NCBI RefSeq assembly: GCF_013282155.1
Contig: NZ_BLWI01000001.1
Coordinates: 186,001-250,000, forward strand
Reading direction: 5' to 3'
From: Sulfitobacter sp. HGT1
GTDB lineage: Bacteria > Pseudomonadota > Alphaproteobacteria > Rhodobacterales > Rhodobacteraceae
Length of the DNA stretch: 64,000 nucleotides
Under the pieces are notes generated by a model. It was given only the letters and a program-made list of their open reading frames with translations, did no database searches and was not told the origin of the DNA. Of this stretch, positions 1 to 10,220 are shown in pieces. A program made the translations under genes and the position numbers. The first letter of the stretch is position 1, and each line of letters starts with the position of its first letter.

Positions 1-93
1 CGGCTCTGTGTCTTCAGGGGAAAATGCCAGCGTGCCCCGATATCCATCATGACCGGTTTTCCTGTGAACTGGTCAGAAAAGGAAAGCGCGATA

Positions 94-240
94 ATGACTA
101 ATTTCCATAAGGTTTTTCACCTGGCGGGGCTTGCCGCCGCAGGGGCGATCATGATTGCAGCAACGCAGGATTTGTCAGCCGATCCAATGGCGGGGCCAAT
201 AGCGTCATATTCCTTTGCCGTTATGGTTGATATTCCCTGA
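94..240 (+). CDS. possible small exported peptide (48 aa)
   Basis: A 48-residue reading frame starts at an ATG with an AAGGAAA-type ribosome binding site 8 bases upstream. Residues 8-24 are hydrophobic and Ala/Gly-rich, like a signal peptide, and only about 20 residues follow. I do not recognise a family. It lies at the window edge, convergent with the TauE/SafE gene that ends at 257. It could be a real small secreted peptide, a decayed gene, or chance. Confidence 0.25.
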   Translation: MTNFHKVFHLAGLAAAGAIMIAATQDLSADPMAGPIASYSFAVMVDIP

Positions 241-256
241 TGCGCACTGCCAGACA

Positions 257-1009
257 CTAGGTCAAACCATCCCAGATCAGCTTGGTCCCTGTTGTCAGCA
301 ACAAAACATAGGTGATCGCAAAGAACTGCTTTTGAGAGATGAACCGATGCGCTTTGACCCCGACCCACGCGCCGAGAATGGCAAAGGGCGCAAGCACCAG
401 GTCCGCTTTCAACGTATCGAGTGTGAAGATACCCAAAAAAGCATAGGGCACGAATTTGACGATGTTGACTGTCCAGAACAGCAACACGGTAGAGGCCTGA
501 AATTGGGTTTTCGTCAAACCGCGTGACAAAAGATAGATCGCGGCAGGTGGGCCGCCTGCGTGGCTGATAAAACTGGTAAGGCCAGCAACACCGCCCCAAA
601 ACACACCCGCCCAATCTGGCAACGCGTGTTGTGCGGCGCGAATCCAGCCCGAACTGCGGCCCCATTGCCAGAACACAAACCCGACCGAAATGCTGCCGAT
701 CATCAGGCGGAAGAAATCCGGCGATGCGATCTTGTACAGTGCCGCGCCCAAAACAACGCCCGGTACGGCACCAAGGACCAGCAACCTGACGTCGTGCAGG
801 CTCCATTTTCCCCAATAGGGTTTCAGGGTTGTGACGTCGATAAGCATCAGCAGTGGCAACATGATCCCCAGGGCCATCCCCGGTTCGATGACCACAGCCA
901 GGATGGAGGAACTTGCAAAAGCCGCGCCCGATCCGAACCCGCCTTTCGAGACACCTGCAAAAAGAACGGCAGGCCCGGCGATCAGCAAGAACCAAATATC
1001 AAAGGTCAT
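257..1009 (-). CDS. TauE/SafE (TSUP) family anion exporter
   Basis: A 250-residue, strongly hydrophobic protein with about eight membrane segments. Residues 18-28 (AGVSKGGFGSG) match the conserved glycine-rich motif after the first helix of TSUP permeases; a related segment (GVAGLTSFISHAGGPP) begins the second half, as expected for this internally duplicated family. Family members export sulfite, sulfoacetate or similar organic anions across the inner membrane. Nothing beside it suggests a substrate. It is divergent from the PRC-barrel gene and probably monocistronic. A second, unrelated-context TSUP gene lies at 22225-23133. Confidence 0.9.
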   Translation of the reverse strand: MTFDIWFLLIAGPAVLFAGVSKGGFGSGAAFASSSILAVVIEPGMALGIMLPLLMLIDVTTLKPYWGKWSLHDVRLLVLGAVPGVVLGAALYKIASPDFFRLMIGSISVGFVFWQWGRSSGWIRAAQHALPDWAGVFWGGVAGLTSFISHAGGPPAAIYLLSRGLTKTQFQASTVLLFWTVNIVKFVPYAFLGIFTLDTLKADLVLAPFAILGAWVGVKAHRFISQKQFFAITYVLLLTTGTKLIWDGLT

Positions 1010-1163
1010 CGGGGCACCGCTTTCGGACAGCTATGTCATGGATTGATTAAAGTGACAGTTTGTTGATCCGAGTTGGAACTGATTGGCGAGATGCTGGTTA
1101 TCCTTGCAACCGAGCGATGTTCGCTTGGCGGAAAGTACAGTACCTTAATAGGAGTAAATAGTA

Positions 1164-2030
1164 ATGAAACGTTTTCTTGGAACAACCGCAATTATTCTTT
1201 CTTTGACCGGCCCGGCATTTGCTGCGTCCCATGCCACAAACGGCATTGGCAGCACTGTTGCGCAGCCGTCTGATTTCTTTGCATCCGACCTGATCGGCAT
1301 GCGCATCTATAACGCCGAAACTGAAATCGACGCCAACATGACTGTCGTCACCGGTGCTGAAACCGAATGGGACGATATCGGCGAGATCAATGATATTCTG
1401 CTGGATGAAAACGGCGATGTAAAAGCTGTGATCCTGGGTGTTGGCGGCTTCCTTGGCATGGGCGAACGTGACGTGAGTGTCAGCATGGACAGCATCAAGG
1501 TGCTGAAGGCCGAAGGCGATTCGGACGACCGTTTTCTGGTGGTGACAACATCGAAAGAGATGTTGGAGCAGGCCCCCGAGTTTGACCGTGACATGGACGA
1601 CGACATGGAAAAAGCCGAAGCTGCTGCAACGACCGAAATGTCCGACACAGCGACATCTGCCGAGATGGCCAAAGACGAGCCCGCAAATGATCGTCCAATG
1701 TTGACCCGTCCGGCTGTCGAATATGATGGTTATGCAGAAGCCAACGTCGAGCAAATGCAAGCTCTGACAGCTGAAGACCTGGACGGGGCCTATGTCTATG
1801 GGTCCGACAATGAAACAGTCGGCGAAGTTGGCAGCCTGATCCTGGGTGACGACGGCCAGGTGAAAGAAGTCGTGATCAATGTTGGCGGTTTCCTTGGCTT
1901 GGGCGAAAAGCCGGTCGCGGTGACATGGGATGAATTGCAGGTCCTGAAAAACGCTGAAGGCGATGATTTCCGCATCTACATCGACAGCAGCAAGGAAGCG
2001 CTTGAAGCACAGCCCGAATACCGGAACTAA
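1164..2030 (+). CDS. exported protein with two PRC-barrel domains
   Basis: A 288-residue protein with a Sec signal peptide (residues 1-21, cleavage after AFA). Two PRC-barrel domains sit at about residues 38-115 and 198-270; each carries the same core (VG/VNVGGFLGxGE) and ends in a conserved strand, so the protein looks like an internal duplication. The linker (about 130-185) is rich in Asp, Glu, Ala and Met and probably disordered. PRC barrels are small beta folds used in photosynthetic reaction centre H subunits and RimM; exported two-domain versions are common in Rhodobacteraceae but of unknown role, probably periplasmic or envelope stress related. The start has AGGAG 8 bases upstream. Confidence 0.88.
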   Translation: MKRFLGTTAIILSLTGPAFAASHATNGIGSTVAQPSDFFASDLIGMRIYNAETEIDANMTVVTGAETEWDDIGEINDILLDENGDVKAVILGVGGFLGMGERDVSVSMDSIKVLKAEGDSDDRFLVVTTSKEMLEQAPEFDRDMDDDMEKAEAAATTEMSDTATSAEMAKDEPANDRPMLTRPAVEYDGYAEANVEQMQALTAEDLDGAYVYGSDNETVGEVGSLILGDDGQVKEVVINVGGFLGLGEKPVAVTWDELQVLKNAEGDDFRIYIDSSKEALEAQPEYRN

Positions 2031-2078
2031 GTCGAAACCGCGTATGAATATTCGGGAATTTTGTATTTCTTGACCTGA

Positions 2079-3182
<1,104 letters not shown>

Positions 3183-3190
3183 ATCTTTAC

Positions 3191-3227
3191 TGGCGGGGCG
3201 CTGAAATCAGCCGCCCCGCCAATTTTT
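3191..3227 (+). terminator. Rho-independent terminator after mdh
   Basis: A 10-bp GC-rich stem (TGGCGGGGCG/CGCCCCGCCA) with an inner CTGA/TCAG extension is followed by ATTTTT. It begins 9 bases after the mdh stop, so mdh is probably not co-transcribed with sdhC. Confidence 0.92.
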
Positions 3228-3522
3228 CCCACCTGTTTGCTGTTGCGCGCCATCCGACACGGGCCGTCTATCCCAATTCAATGGACATGCTGATTTGCAC
3301 CCTCCGTCACGGTATTCGCCAAAAGCGCGAAGATCAGCGGAAGCCTGGCCCCGTTGTGATCACATGAAAAAATTCCGTGATCACAAATCTAAAAACTTTT
3401 GATTAATTCGAATTTTTTGCGGGTTTTGGTGCGCAAACATGACCCGAAACGGACGTCTGTGCGTGACAGTATCGAAAATACCGCTATCTATAAGCTGAAC
3501 GAGACGAGAAAAGGAATCCATC
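3228..3522 (+). promoter_or_regulatory. sdh promoter region with paired GTGATCAC palindromes
   Basis: This 295-base gene-free stretch should hold the sdh operon promoter. Two identical 8-bp palindromes, GTGATCAC, lie at 3356-3363 and 3377-3384, exactly 21 bp (two helical turns) apart and about 140 bp before sdhC; the first is also embedded in TTGTGATCACAT. AT-rich sequence follows at 3385-3420. A weak -35/-10-like pair (GTGACA, TATAAG) is seen near 3462-3497. The palindrome pair looks like a dimeric operator, but I cannot name the regulator. Confidence 0.4.
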
Positions 3523-3906
3523 ATGGCTGATGTGAACCGGGGCAACCGCCCGCTGTCACCACACCTGACGATCTACCGCCCGCAACTAACCTCAATGTCG
3601 TCGATCCTTACCCGGATCACTGGCAACGCGATGCTGGTCGCAGCGCTGCTGATCGTGTGGTGGTTTCTGGCCGCGGCAACATCGCCCGAAGCATTTGCAA
3701 CAGCCAACGGATTTATCACCAGCTGGTTCGGCGACCTTGTGATGTTCTTTTCATTGCTGGGCCTTTGGTATCACACCCTTGCAGGCATCCGGCATCTGAT
3801 CTGGGACAACGGCTATGGGCTGGATATCCCGACAGCTGAAAAAATGGGCTGGGCGGCATTGGTCGGTTCGGTCGTTTTGACCATTATCACCGCGCTGATC
3901 ATTTAA
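3523..3906 (+). CDS. sdhC: succinate dehydrogenase cytochrome b556 subunit
   Basis: A 127-residue membrane anchor of complex II. It starts with the family signature RPLSPHLTIYRPQ (residues 9-21), has three membrane helices (about 31-50, 66-85, 105-127), and carries the haem-ligand region HTLAGIRHLIWD (84-95) with His84 the likely axial ligand. Together with SdhD it binds haem b and ubiquinone at the inner membrane. It is the first gene of sdhCDA, 11 bases before sdhD, and has an AAGGA ribosome site. Confidence 0.97.
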   Translation: MADVNRGNRPLSPHLTIYRPQLTSMSSILTRITGNAMLVAALLIVWWFLAAATSPEAFATANGFITSWFGDLVMFFSLLGLWYHTLAGIRHLIWDNGYGLDIPTAEKMGWAALVGSVVLTIITALII

Positions 3907-3917
3907 GGGGAACAGAC

Positions 3918-4289
3918 ATGGCTTATTTGACAGACCGCAAACGCGCGCTCGGTATGGGGTCGGCAAAATCCGGCACTGCACATTTCTGGGCGATGAAAGT
4001 CAGCTCGGTTGCGCTGCTGATCCTGATCCCGCTTTTCGTCTTTACCTTTGGTGCGGCACTGGGCGGCACCTACGAAGAGGTGTTGGCCTATTACGCCAAG
4101 CCTTTCCCCGCAATTATTGCAGCACTGACACTGACCGTTGGGTTCAAGCACTTTAACGATGGTGTGCAGGTGCTGATTGAGGACTACGTTCACGGATTGG
4201 CGCAAAAGATTGCCATCATCCTGATGACTTGCCTCAGCTACGGCGCGGCGGCGGTTGGGCTTTTTGCCATCGCACGCATCGCGCTTTAA
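3918..4289 (+). CDS. sdhD: succinate dehydrogenase membrane anchor subunit
   Basis: A 123-residue hydrophobic anchor with three membrane helices (about 27-49, 62-82, 94-120). The segment FKHFNDGVQVLIEDYVH (74-90) contains the conserved His-Asx and Asp-Tyr pair used for haem and quinone binding in SdhD proteins. It pairs with SdhC to anchor SdhAB and lies between them in the operon, 30 bases before sdhA. Position and topology make the call secure even though this subunit is poorly conserved in sequence. Confidence 0.95.
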   Translation: MAYLTDRKRALGMGSAKSGTAHFWAMKVSSVALLILIPLFVFTFGAALGGTYEEVLAYYAKPFPAIIAALTLTVGFKHFNDGVQVLIEDYVHGLAQKIAIILMTCLSYGAAAVGLFAIARIAL

Positions 4290-4319
4290 CACAGATTTCG
4301 CAGGACGGGAGACCGAAAC

Positions 4320-6125
4320 ATGGCTGCATACGAATATGAAACGCATGAATATGACGTGGTTGTTGTGGGGGCCGGCGGTGCAGGTCTGCGCGCGACCCTC
4401 GGCATGGCCGAACAGGGCCTGAAAACAGCCTGCGTCACCAAAGTTTTCCCGACACGGTCGCACACTGTTGCGGCGCAGGGCGGCATCGCGGCATCCCTGT
4501 CGAACATGGGCCCCGACAATTGGCAGTGGCACATGTATGACACCGTCAAAGGGTCCGACTGGCTGGGCGATACCGATGCGATGGAATACCTTGCCCGCGA
4601 AGCGCCCAAGGCGGTTTACGAGCTTGAGCATTACGGCGTTCCATTCTCGCGCACTGAAGCTGGCAAAATCTATCAGCGTCCGTTCGGTGGCCACACCACA
4701 GAATTCGGCGAAGGCCCCCCCGTTCAGCGCACCTGTGCGGCTGCTGACCGTACCGGCCACGCGATCTTGCACACGCTTTACGGCCAATCGCTGAAGCATA
4801 ACGCTGAATTCTACATTGAATATTTCGCCATTGATTTGATCATGTCCGATGATGGCGTGTGTCAGGGCGTTTTGTGCTGGAAGCTGGATGACGGTACCAT
4901 GCACCTGTTCAGCGCCAAGATGGTTGTTCTGGCAACGGGCGGCTATGGCCGCGCCTATTTCAGCGCAACATCGGCGCACACCTGTACAGGTGACGGTGGC
5001 GGTATGACCGCGCGTGCAGGTCTGCCCCTGCAGGACATGGAATTCGTTCAGTTCCACCCGACCGGCATCTATGGTGCCGGCTGCCTGATCACCGAAGGCG
5101 CACGCGGCGAGGGCGGGTATCTGACCAACTCCGAAGGCGAACGCTTTATGGAGCGGTATGCGCCGACCTATAAAGACCTTGCCAGCCGTGACGTTGTTTC
5201 GCGCTGCATGACGATGGAAATCCGCGAAGGGCGCGGTGTGGGCGAAAACAAAGACCACATTCACCTGCACCTGAACCACCTGCCCAAAGAAACGCTGGAT
5301 TTGCGCCTGCCGGGCATTTCTGAATCCGCGCGTATTTTTGCCGGTGTTGACCTGACCAAGGAACCGATCCCGGTTCTGCCGACGGTGCACTATAACATGG
5401 GCGGCATTCCCACGAACTATTGGGGCGAAGTGTTGGCACCCACCGCCGACAAGCCTGACAACATCGCACCCGGTCTGATGGCTGTGGGCGAGGCGGGCTG
5501 TGCCTCTGTTCACGGTGCAAACCGTCTTGGGTCGAATTCGCTGATCGACTTGGTTGTCTTCGGTCGCGCTGCCGCGATCCGCGCCAAGGATATTGTTGAT
5601 CCGTCGACACCCGTGCCGACGCCAAACCAGCGGTCGATCGACGCGGCGTTCAACCGGTTTGACGGTCTGCGTTACGCCAAGGGCGACATCGCCACCGCCG
5701 AATTGCGCCTTGAGATGCAGAAAACCATGCAGGCCGATGCTGCCGTGTTCCGCACCGACAAGACGCTGAACGAAGGCAAAGTGAAAATGGACGAGGTCGC
5801 AGGCAAGGTCGCTGACCTTAAGGTGACGGACAAGTCGCTGGTCTGGAACTCTGACCTGATGGAAACGCTTGAGCTGACCAACCTTATGCCAAACGCTGTG
5901 GCCACGATTACCGCAGCGGCTGCGCGCAAGGAAAGCCGCGGGGCACACGCCCACGAGGATTATCCTGATCGCGATGACAAGAACTGGCGCAAGCACAGCC
6001 TTGTCTGGTTCAAAGGGAACGAAGCGACCCTGGGCTATCGTGGCGTGCATCTTGATCCTTTGACCACCGAAGAAGAAGGCGGCATCGACCTCAAGAAAAT
6101 CGCACCAAAAGCACGCGTTTACTAA
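4320..6125 (+). CDS. sdhA: succinate dehydrogenase flavoprotein subunit
   Basis: The catalytic flavoprotein of complex II, 601 residues, full length. It oxidises succinate to fumarate. The FAD-binding GAGGAG is at residues 17-22, His48 in [11 protein letters not shown] is the covalent FAD attachment site, and [10 protein letters not shown], the HPTG substrate segment, GARGEGG and [11 protein letters not shown] follow in family order. The C-terminal helical domain ends near residue 600. The ribosome site GACGGGAGA precedes the ATG. The next operon gene is not sdhB: two unrelated genes intervene. Confidence 0.99.
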   Translation: MAAYEYETHEYDVVVVGAGGAGLRATLGMAEQGLKTACVTKVFPTRSHTVAAQGGIAASLSNMGPDNWQWHMYDTVKGSDWLGDTDAMEYLAREAPKAVYELEHYGVPFSRTEAGKIYQRPFGGHTTEFGEGPPVQRTCAAADRTGHAILHTLYGQSLKHNAEFYIEYFAIDLIMSDDGVCQGVLCWKLDDGTMHLFSAKMVVLATGGYGRAYFSATSAHTCTGDGGGMTARAGLPLQDMEFVQFHPTGIYGAGCLITEGARGEGGYLTNSEGERFMERYAPTYKDLASRDVVSRCMTMEIREGRGVGENKDHIHLHLNHLPKETLDLRLPGISESARIFAGVDLTKEPIPVLPTVHYNMGGIPTNYWGEVLAPTADKPDNIAPGLMAVGEAGCASVHGANRLGSNSLIDLVVFGRAAAIRAKDIVDPSTPVPTPNQRSIDAAFNRFDGLRYAKGDIATAELRLEMQKTMQADAAVFRTDKTLNEGKVKMDEVAGKVADLKVTDKSLVWNSDLMETLELTNLMPNAVATITAAAARKESRGAHAHEDYPDRDDKNWRKHSLVWFKGNEATLGYRGVHLDPLTTEEEGGIDLKKIAPKARVY

Positions 6126-6186
6126 AACTCTTGCTCCGCTCTGGTACTCACCGGGGCGGGGCATACACGAACCAAAGGACCCCCCT

Positions 6187-6585
6187 GTGACACGAGCCGG
6201 AACCACATTCCATAATATCGTTGAAGGTCTGCGTCATCGCGCGGCCCGTCCGGCTGTGTTTGGGGTGGTGCTGATGGCTGTTGGGCTGTCTGCCTGTACA
6301 GAGGCATCCCAGCGGGTTGATGCGATCGCCCGCGAAGGCGCGAAAGGTGTGGTTACCGAAACCATCGCCACGCGGTTTCCCCAGGTGCCAAAGCAGCTGA
6401 TCACGCCGTTCACCGATTGTATCATCGACAATTCCGACGCGGCCGAGATACGGGTATTTGCGAAATCGGCAGTTATCGGCGTAGATGATACGACCGTTGC
6501 GACAGTGCGCACCGTGTTGGCACGCCCTGAAACAGTACGCTGTTTGTCGCAAAATAGCCTGGGCCTGACAGGAACACTTGGCTGA
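6187..6585 (+). CDS. small lipoprotein between sdhA and sdhB
   Basis: A 132-residue protein starting at GTG with AAAGGA 7 bases upstream. Residues 22-37 form a hydrophobic stretch that ends in a lipobox-like LSAC (Cys37), so the mature part is a lipid-anchored periplasmic domain of about 95 residues. It has two more cysteines in FTDCIID and VRCLSQ, which could form a disulfide. The n-region is long (about 21 residues), so the true start may be different. I recognise no enzyme domain. Its place just after sdhA and its overlap (TGATG) with the next frame suggest co-transcription with sdh. Confidence 0.72.
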   Translation: MTRAGTTFHNIVEGLRHRAARPAVFGVVLMAVGLSACTEASQRVDAIAREGAKGVVTETIATRFPQVPKQLITPFTDCIIDNSDAAEIRVFAKSAVIGVDDTTVATVRTVLARPETVRCLSQNSLGLTGTLG

Positions 6586-6608
6586 TGGGGCTTGAGCGGG
6601 GAAGCAGC

Positions 6609-7403
6609 ATGATGGCTGACCAGATCAAAAAAGCTGAAATGGACAGCTTGCGGGCTCGTTTCCGGACAGGGTCGCCCCAAGAGCGGGCCAAGATCAACGC
6701 AATGTTGGGCCCGGTCGAGATTGAATTTGCCGATATCAGAATGGTTGTCGATCCGCGGGACAACTATACAGAAACCTGCATTTGGCTTGAGGGGCACCCT
6801 CCCGAGCTGAAATCCCTGCTGGCATTGGTCAAACTGGTCGAGCAGCGCAATGCCCTGGTTTTGGACATTGGTGCGAATTGCGGCGCGTTTACCATTCCTC
6901 TGGCGTTGGCCAGCGGGAAAGGGTCGCGCGTAATCGCCTTTGAACCGAACCCGATCATGATTGGCCGCCTTGGCCTGAATGTGCAGATCAACGATTTGAC
7001 CGAAGTTGTCAGAATAGAAGGCTGTGCATTGTCTGATCGCGACGGAGAGGCGATGCTTAATTTTCGCGGGCACAACTATGGGCAGGCGTCCTTGAAAGAG
7101 GTGCAAGGCCGGATGCGCAGTGGTGGGTCATTGGTCCCGACGCGCCCGTTGCGTCATTTCACATCTGCGTCTGAAAACCACGATTTCACCCTGCTCAAGA
7201 TTGATGTCGAAGGGGCCGAAGCCTTGGTTCTTGACCCCATTCTGGACGAGGCAAAATCCGGCGGATGGCTGCCTGATGCAATCCTTATCGAAGTGCGGCA
7301 TGCCCAGCAGTGGCAGACCGATCTATGTGCAAAAATACTGGCCAGCGGTTTCGAAGAAACGATGCAGGCCGAAGGAAATGCGCTTTACCTTTTGAAGAAG
7401 TAA
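6609..7403 (+). CDS. FkbM family methyltransferase inserted in the sdh operon
   Basis: A 264-residue SAM-dependent methyltransferase of the FkbM family. Motif I (LDIGANCGAF, about 85-94), the acidic loop AFEPNP (about 110-115) and the family hallmark LLKIDVEGAE (about 195-204) are all visible, so it looks active. FkbM proteins usually O-methylate sugars or polyketides; the target here is unknown. The ATG at 6609 has GGGGA 7 bases upstream; an earlier in-frame ATG at 6585 overlaps the lipoprotein stop. It ends 53 bases before sdhB. A methyltransferase inside the sdh operon is unusual and may be a recent insertion. Confidence 0.9.
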   Translation: MMADQIKKAEMDSLRARFRTGSPQERAKINAMLGPVEIEFADIRMVVDPRDNYTETCIWLEGHPPELKSLLALVKLVEQRNALVLDIGANCGAFTIPLALASGKGSRVIAFEPNPIMIGRLGLNVQINDLTEVVRIEGCALSDRDGEAMLNFRGHNYGQASLKEVQGRMRSGGSLVPTRPLRHFTSASENHDFTLLKIDVEGAEALVLDPILDEAKSGGWLPDAILIEVRHAQQWQTDLCAKILASGFEETMQAEGNALYLLKK

Positions 7404-7456
7404 GCGCTGGAAATTATTGAAAACGGGTAACTGCCCGGCAGACCAGGAGAGGCGAT

Positions 7457-8236
7457 ATGGTTCAACTCACGCTCCCAAAGAATTCCCGGATGACATCCGG
7501 CAAGACATGGCCAAAACCAGAGGGTGCAAAAAACCTCAAGCAGTTCCAGATTTACCGCTGGAATCCGGATGACGGGAAGAACCCTGCCATCGACACATAT
7601 TTCGTCGATATGGATACCTGCGGCCCGATGATCCTGGACGCGCTGATCAAGATCAAAAACGAGATTGATCCCACCCTGACCTTCCGCCGTTCGTGCCGCG
7701 AAGGTATTTGCGGATCTTGCGCGATGAACATCGACGGGATCAACACGCTGGCCTGTACCTACGGCGTGGACGAGGTTTCGGGCACCGTAAAGATTTACCC
7801 GTTGCCGCACATGCCTGTGGTCAAGGATTTGATCCCCGACCTGACGCATTTCTATGCGCAGCACGCGTCGATCCAGCCATGGCTTGAAACCAAAACAGCG
7901 GCTCCTGCGAAAGAATGGAAGCAGTCGATCGATGACCGCGCCAAGCTGGACGGTCTGTATGAATGCATCATGTGTGCGTGCTGTTCGACATCCTGCCCCA
8001 GCTACTGGTGGAACGGCGACCGCTATCTTGGACCAGCCGCATTGCTGCATGCCTATCGTTGGTTGATCGACAGCCGCGACGAGGCGACAGGCGAACGTCT
8101 CGACGAGCTTGAGGACCCCTTCAAGCTGTACCGCTGCCACACAATCATGAACTGCGCCAAGACCTGCCCCAAGGGTTTGAACCCGGCAGCGGCGATTGCG
8201 AATATCAAAAAGATGATGGTCGAACGCACCATCTGA
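7457..8236 (+). CDS. sdhB: succinate dehydrogenase iron-sulfur subunit
   Basis: The 259-residue iron-sulfur subunit of complex II, passing electrons from FAD to quinone. The plant-ferredoxin-type [2Fe-2S] cysteines lie in [10 protein letters not shown] (about 76-85) with a fourth at NTLAC; the [4Fe-4S] and [3Fe-4S] clusters use [12 protein letters not shown] and [14 protein letters not shown] near residues 170-240. All ligands are present. It is separated from sdhA by about 1.3 kb holding a lipoprotein and a methyltransferase, and is followed at once by a strong terminator that ends the operon. Confidence 0.99.
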   Translation: MVQLTLPKNSRMTSGKTWPKPEGAKNLKQFQIYRWNPDDGKNPAIDTYFVDMDTCGPMILDALIKIKNEIDPTLTFRRSCREGICGSCAMNIDGINTLACTYGVDEVSGTVKIYPLPHMPVVKDLIPDLTHFYAQHASIQPWLETKTAAPAKEWKQSIDDRAKLDGLYECIMCACCSTSCPSYWWNGDRYLGPAALLHAYRWLIDSRDEATGERLDELEDPFKLYRCHTIMNCAKTCPKGLNPAAAIANIKKMMVERTI

Positions 8237-8243
8237 TCAGATT

Positions 8244-8283
8244 GACCCACCCCGATTTTGTCGGGGTGGGTCGGCGATTTTTT
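8244..8283 (+). terminator. terminator of the sdh operon
   Basis: A 12-bp stem (GACCCACCCCGA pairing with TCGGGGTGGGTC) with a short T-rich loop is followed after five bases by seven T residues. It starts 8 bases after the sdhB stop. Confidence 0.87.
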
Positions 8284-8284
8284 C

Positions 8285-8506
8285 ATGCCCCTTTTATTGC
8301 TTGCCTTTTTTGTCGTGTTTTTGGTCGCCTCGTATTTCTGGCGGCGCAAAAGCCCCGGGCGCGGCTGCCGCTGGCGCAAAGATAACACCCGCGACAAGGG
8401 CAGCTTGAGCTTTTACCACTGCGTTGCCTGCGGTGCCGAAGCCTACACCGCCACAAACGGCACCCCGAAAGACTGCAAATCCAAAGTGACCTCGCGACCG
8501 CTTTGA
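8285..8506 (+). CDS. small membrane protein with CxxC, unknown function
   Basis: A 73-residue protein whose first 17 residues form one membrane helix (PLLLLAFFVVFLVASYF), followed by a basic stretch (RRKSPGRGCRWRKDNTRDKG) and a soluble tail with HCVACGAEAYT, a CxxC pair that with other cysteines could bind zinc. It begins right at the T-tract of the sdh terminator and has no clear ribosome site, so its expression may depend on read-through. The layout resembles small uncharacterised proteins I have seen in Rhodobacteraceae, but no function is known to me. Confidence 0.62.
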   Translation: MPLLLLAFFVVFLVASYFWRRKSPGRGCRWRKDNTRDKGSLSFYHCVACGAEAYTATNGTPKDCKSKVTSRPL

Positions 8507-8567
8507 TCAGGGTCCTCGACAGAACCATTGATCGTCGAATAGCCTTTGTTCTGTGACAGGGGGATCC

Positions 8568-10220
8568 ATGACAGATAAAAATTTCAAAGCTGATGTGATT
8601 GTCGTTGGTGCCGGCCTTGCCGGGATGGTGGCCGCACATGAGGCAATCCTGCGCGGTCGTCGGGTGCTGATGATTGACCAGGAAGGCCCGCAAAGTCTGG
8701 GCGGTCAGGCGTTCTGGTCGCTTGGCGGGCTGTTCATGGTCGACACCCCCGAACAACGCCGGCTGGGCATTCGCGACAGCCCCGAACTGGCACTGCGCGA
8801 CTGGATGGGGTCAGCGCAATTTGACCGCCCCGAGGATGCGAACCCGCGTGCCTATGCCACCCGTTTTGTCGACTGGGCTGCGGGCGACATGCGCGGATGG
8901 CTGCACGGGCTGGGCATGCGGTGGTTCCCTGTTGTGGGTTGGGCCGAACGTGGCGGCGCGATGGCAGGCGGGCACGGGAATTCGGTTCCTCGTTTTCACA
9001 TTACTTGGGGAACCGGCACCGGTGTGGTCGCCCCCTTTGCCAAGCTGATGCAGGACCATGCTGTTGCAGGGCGGTTGCACATGGCGTTCCGCCACAGGGT
9101 TAACGCGCTCGAGGTCGTAAACGGTGCCGTGACGGGGGTATCCGGTGAGGTGCTTGAGGCGACCACCAAACAGCGCGGCGAAAGCACAAGCCGTGCCCCC
9201 ATCGGCACTTTTCACCATCAGGCCGAAGCGGTGATTTTGACGACAGGTGGCATCGGTGCCAACCATGATTTGGTGCGGCAGCACTGGCCGACAGGTCGGC
9301 TGGGCCAGCCCCCCAGTCGCATGGTGTCGGGCGTGCCGGACTATGTTGACGGAAGGATGCACGGTATTGCTGCCAATGCAGGTGCGGGTCTGATCAACGA
9401 AGACCGGATGTGGCATTATTGCGAGGGCGTCGAGAACTGGAACCCGATCTGGCCCAATCACGGCATTCGCATTTTGCCCGGGCCGTCTTCGATCTGGCTG
9501 GATGCCAAGGGCGACCGGATGGAGGCTCCCTGCATGCCGGGTTTCGATACCCTATCGACGCTCAAGCGGATCTTGCGGGCCGGGGAACACAGCTGGTTTA
9601 TCCTGACCCAAAAGATCATCGAAAAAGAATTCGCCCTGTCCGGGTCAGAGCAGAACCCCGACCTTACCGATGGTGGATGGCGCGATGTATTGAAAGCGCG
9701 GCTTGGCAAAGGGGCTACGCCCGCAGTCGAGGCATTCAAGGAAAAAGGTGCGGATTTCATTGTTGCGGATCGGTTGGACGAACTGGTCGCCGGTATGAAC
9801 AAACTGACGCCGGACCAACCGCTTGATCTGGACCATCTGCGCAACCAGATCGCAGCGCGGGACGGGCAGTTGGATAACCCGTTTTCCAAGGATGCCCAGA
9901 TTACGGCGATCCGTGGGGCGCGTGCCTATCGCGGTGATAAACTGATCCGCACCGCCAAACCCCACGCCATTCTGGACGCGGAAAACGGCCCGCTGATTGC
10001 GGTCAGGCTGAATGTTCTGACACGCAAAAGTCTGGGCGGTTTGCACACTGATTTGCAGGGCAGGGTCCTTACGCCAGAGGGCGACGTTTTGCAGGGGTTG
10101 TATGCCGCTGGTGAAGTCTGCGGCTTTGGCGGCGGCGGGTATCACGGGTATAACGCGCTTGAGGGGACATTCCTGGGCGGGTGTCTATTTTCGGGCCGCA
10201 TTGCAGGACAAAACGTATGA
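8568..10220 (+). CDS. FAD-binding dehydrogenase (FAD_binding_2, KstD/fumarate-reductase-like)
   Basis: A 550-residue flavoprotein. The N-terminus VIVVGAGLAGMVAAHEA is a GxGxxG FAD motif; LGGQAFWSLGG, a central TTGGIGAN segment and the C-terminal YAAGEVCGFGGGGYHGYNALEGTFLGGCLFSG are typical of the FAD_binding_2 family (flavoprotein dehydrogenases such as ketosteroid dehydrogenase and soluble fumarate reductase). No haem or signal peptide, so cytoplasmic. The start at 8568 has AGGGGGA just upstream. It overlaps the following DUF1989 gene by four bases (ATGA), so the two probably act together. The substrate is unknown; a 2-enoate or ketone-type oxidoreductase is only a guess. Confidence 0.87.
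   Translation: MTDKNFKADVIVVGAGLAGMVAAHEAILRGRRVLMIDQEGPQSLGGQAFWSLGGLFMVDTPEQRRLGIRDSPELALRDWMGSAQFDRPEDANPRAYATRFVDWAAGDMRGWLHGLGMRWFPVVGWAERGGAMAGGHGNSVPRFHITWGTGTGVVAPFAKLMQDHAVAGRLHMAFRHRVNALEVVNGAVTGVSGEVLEATTKQRGESTSRAPIGTFHHQAEAVILTTGGIGANHDLVRQHWPTGRLGQPPSRMVSGVPDYVDGRMHGIAANAGAGLINEDRMWHYCEGVENWNPIWPNHGIRILPGPSSIWLDAKGDRMEAPCMPGFDTLSTLKRILRAGEHSWFILTQKIIEKEFALSGSEQNPDLTDGGWRDVLKARLGKGATPAVEAFKEKGADFIVADRLDELVAGMNKLTPDQPLDLDHLRNQIAARDGQLDNPFSKDAQITAIRGARAYRGDKLIRTAKPHAILDAENGPLIAVRLNVLTRKSLGGLHTDLQGRVLTPEGDVLQGLYAAGEVCGFGGGGYHGYNALEGTFLGGCLFSGRIAGQNV

Noticed and set aside
3385..3420. a third copy of the 50-bp palindromic repeat before sdhC
   Set aside because: Only the central AATTCGAATTTTTT resembles it; the flanking palindromes and the GC segments are absent.
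3903..6206. 767-codon open frame antisense to sdhD/sdhA
   Set aside because: It is the reverse frame of strongly conserved sdhD and sdhA; the translated sequence has no domain-like pattern, and long antisense frames are expected with third-position GC bias.
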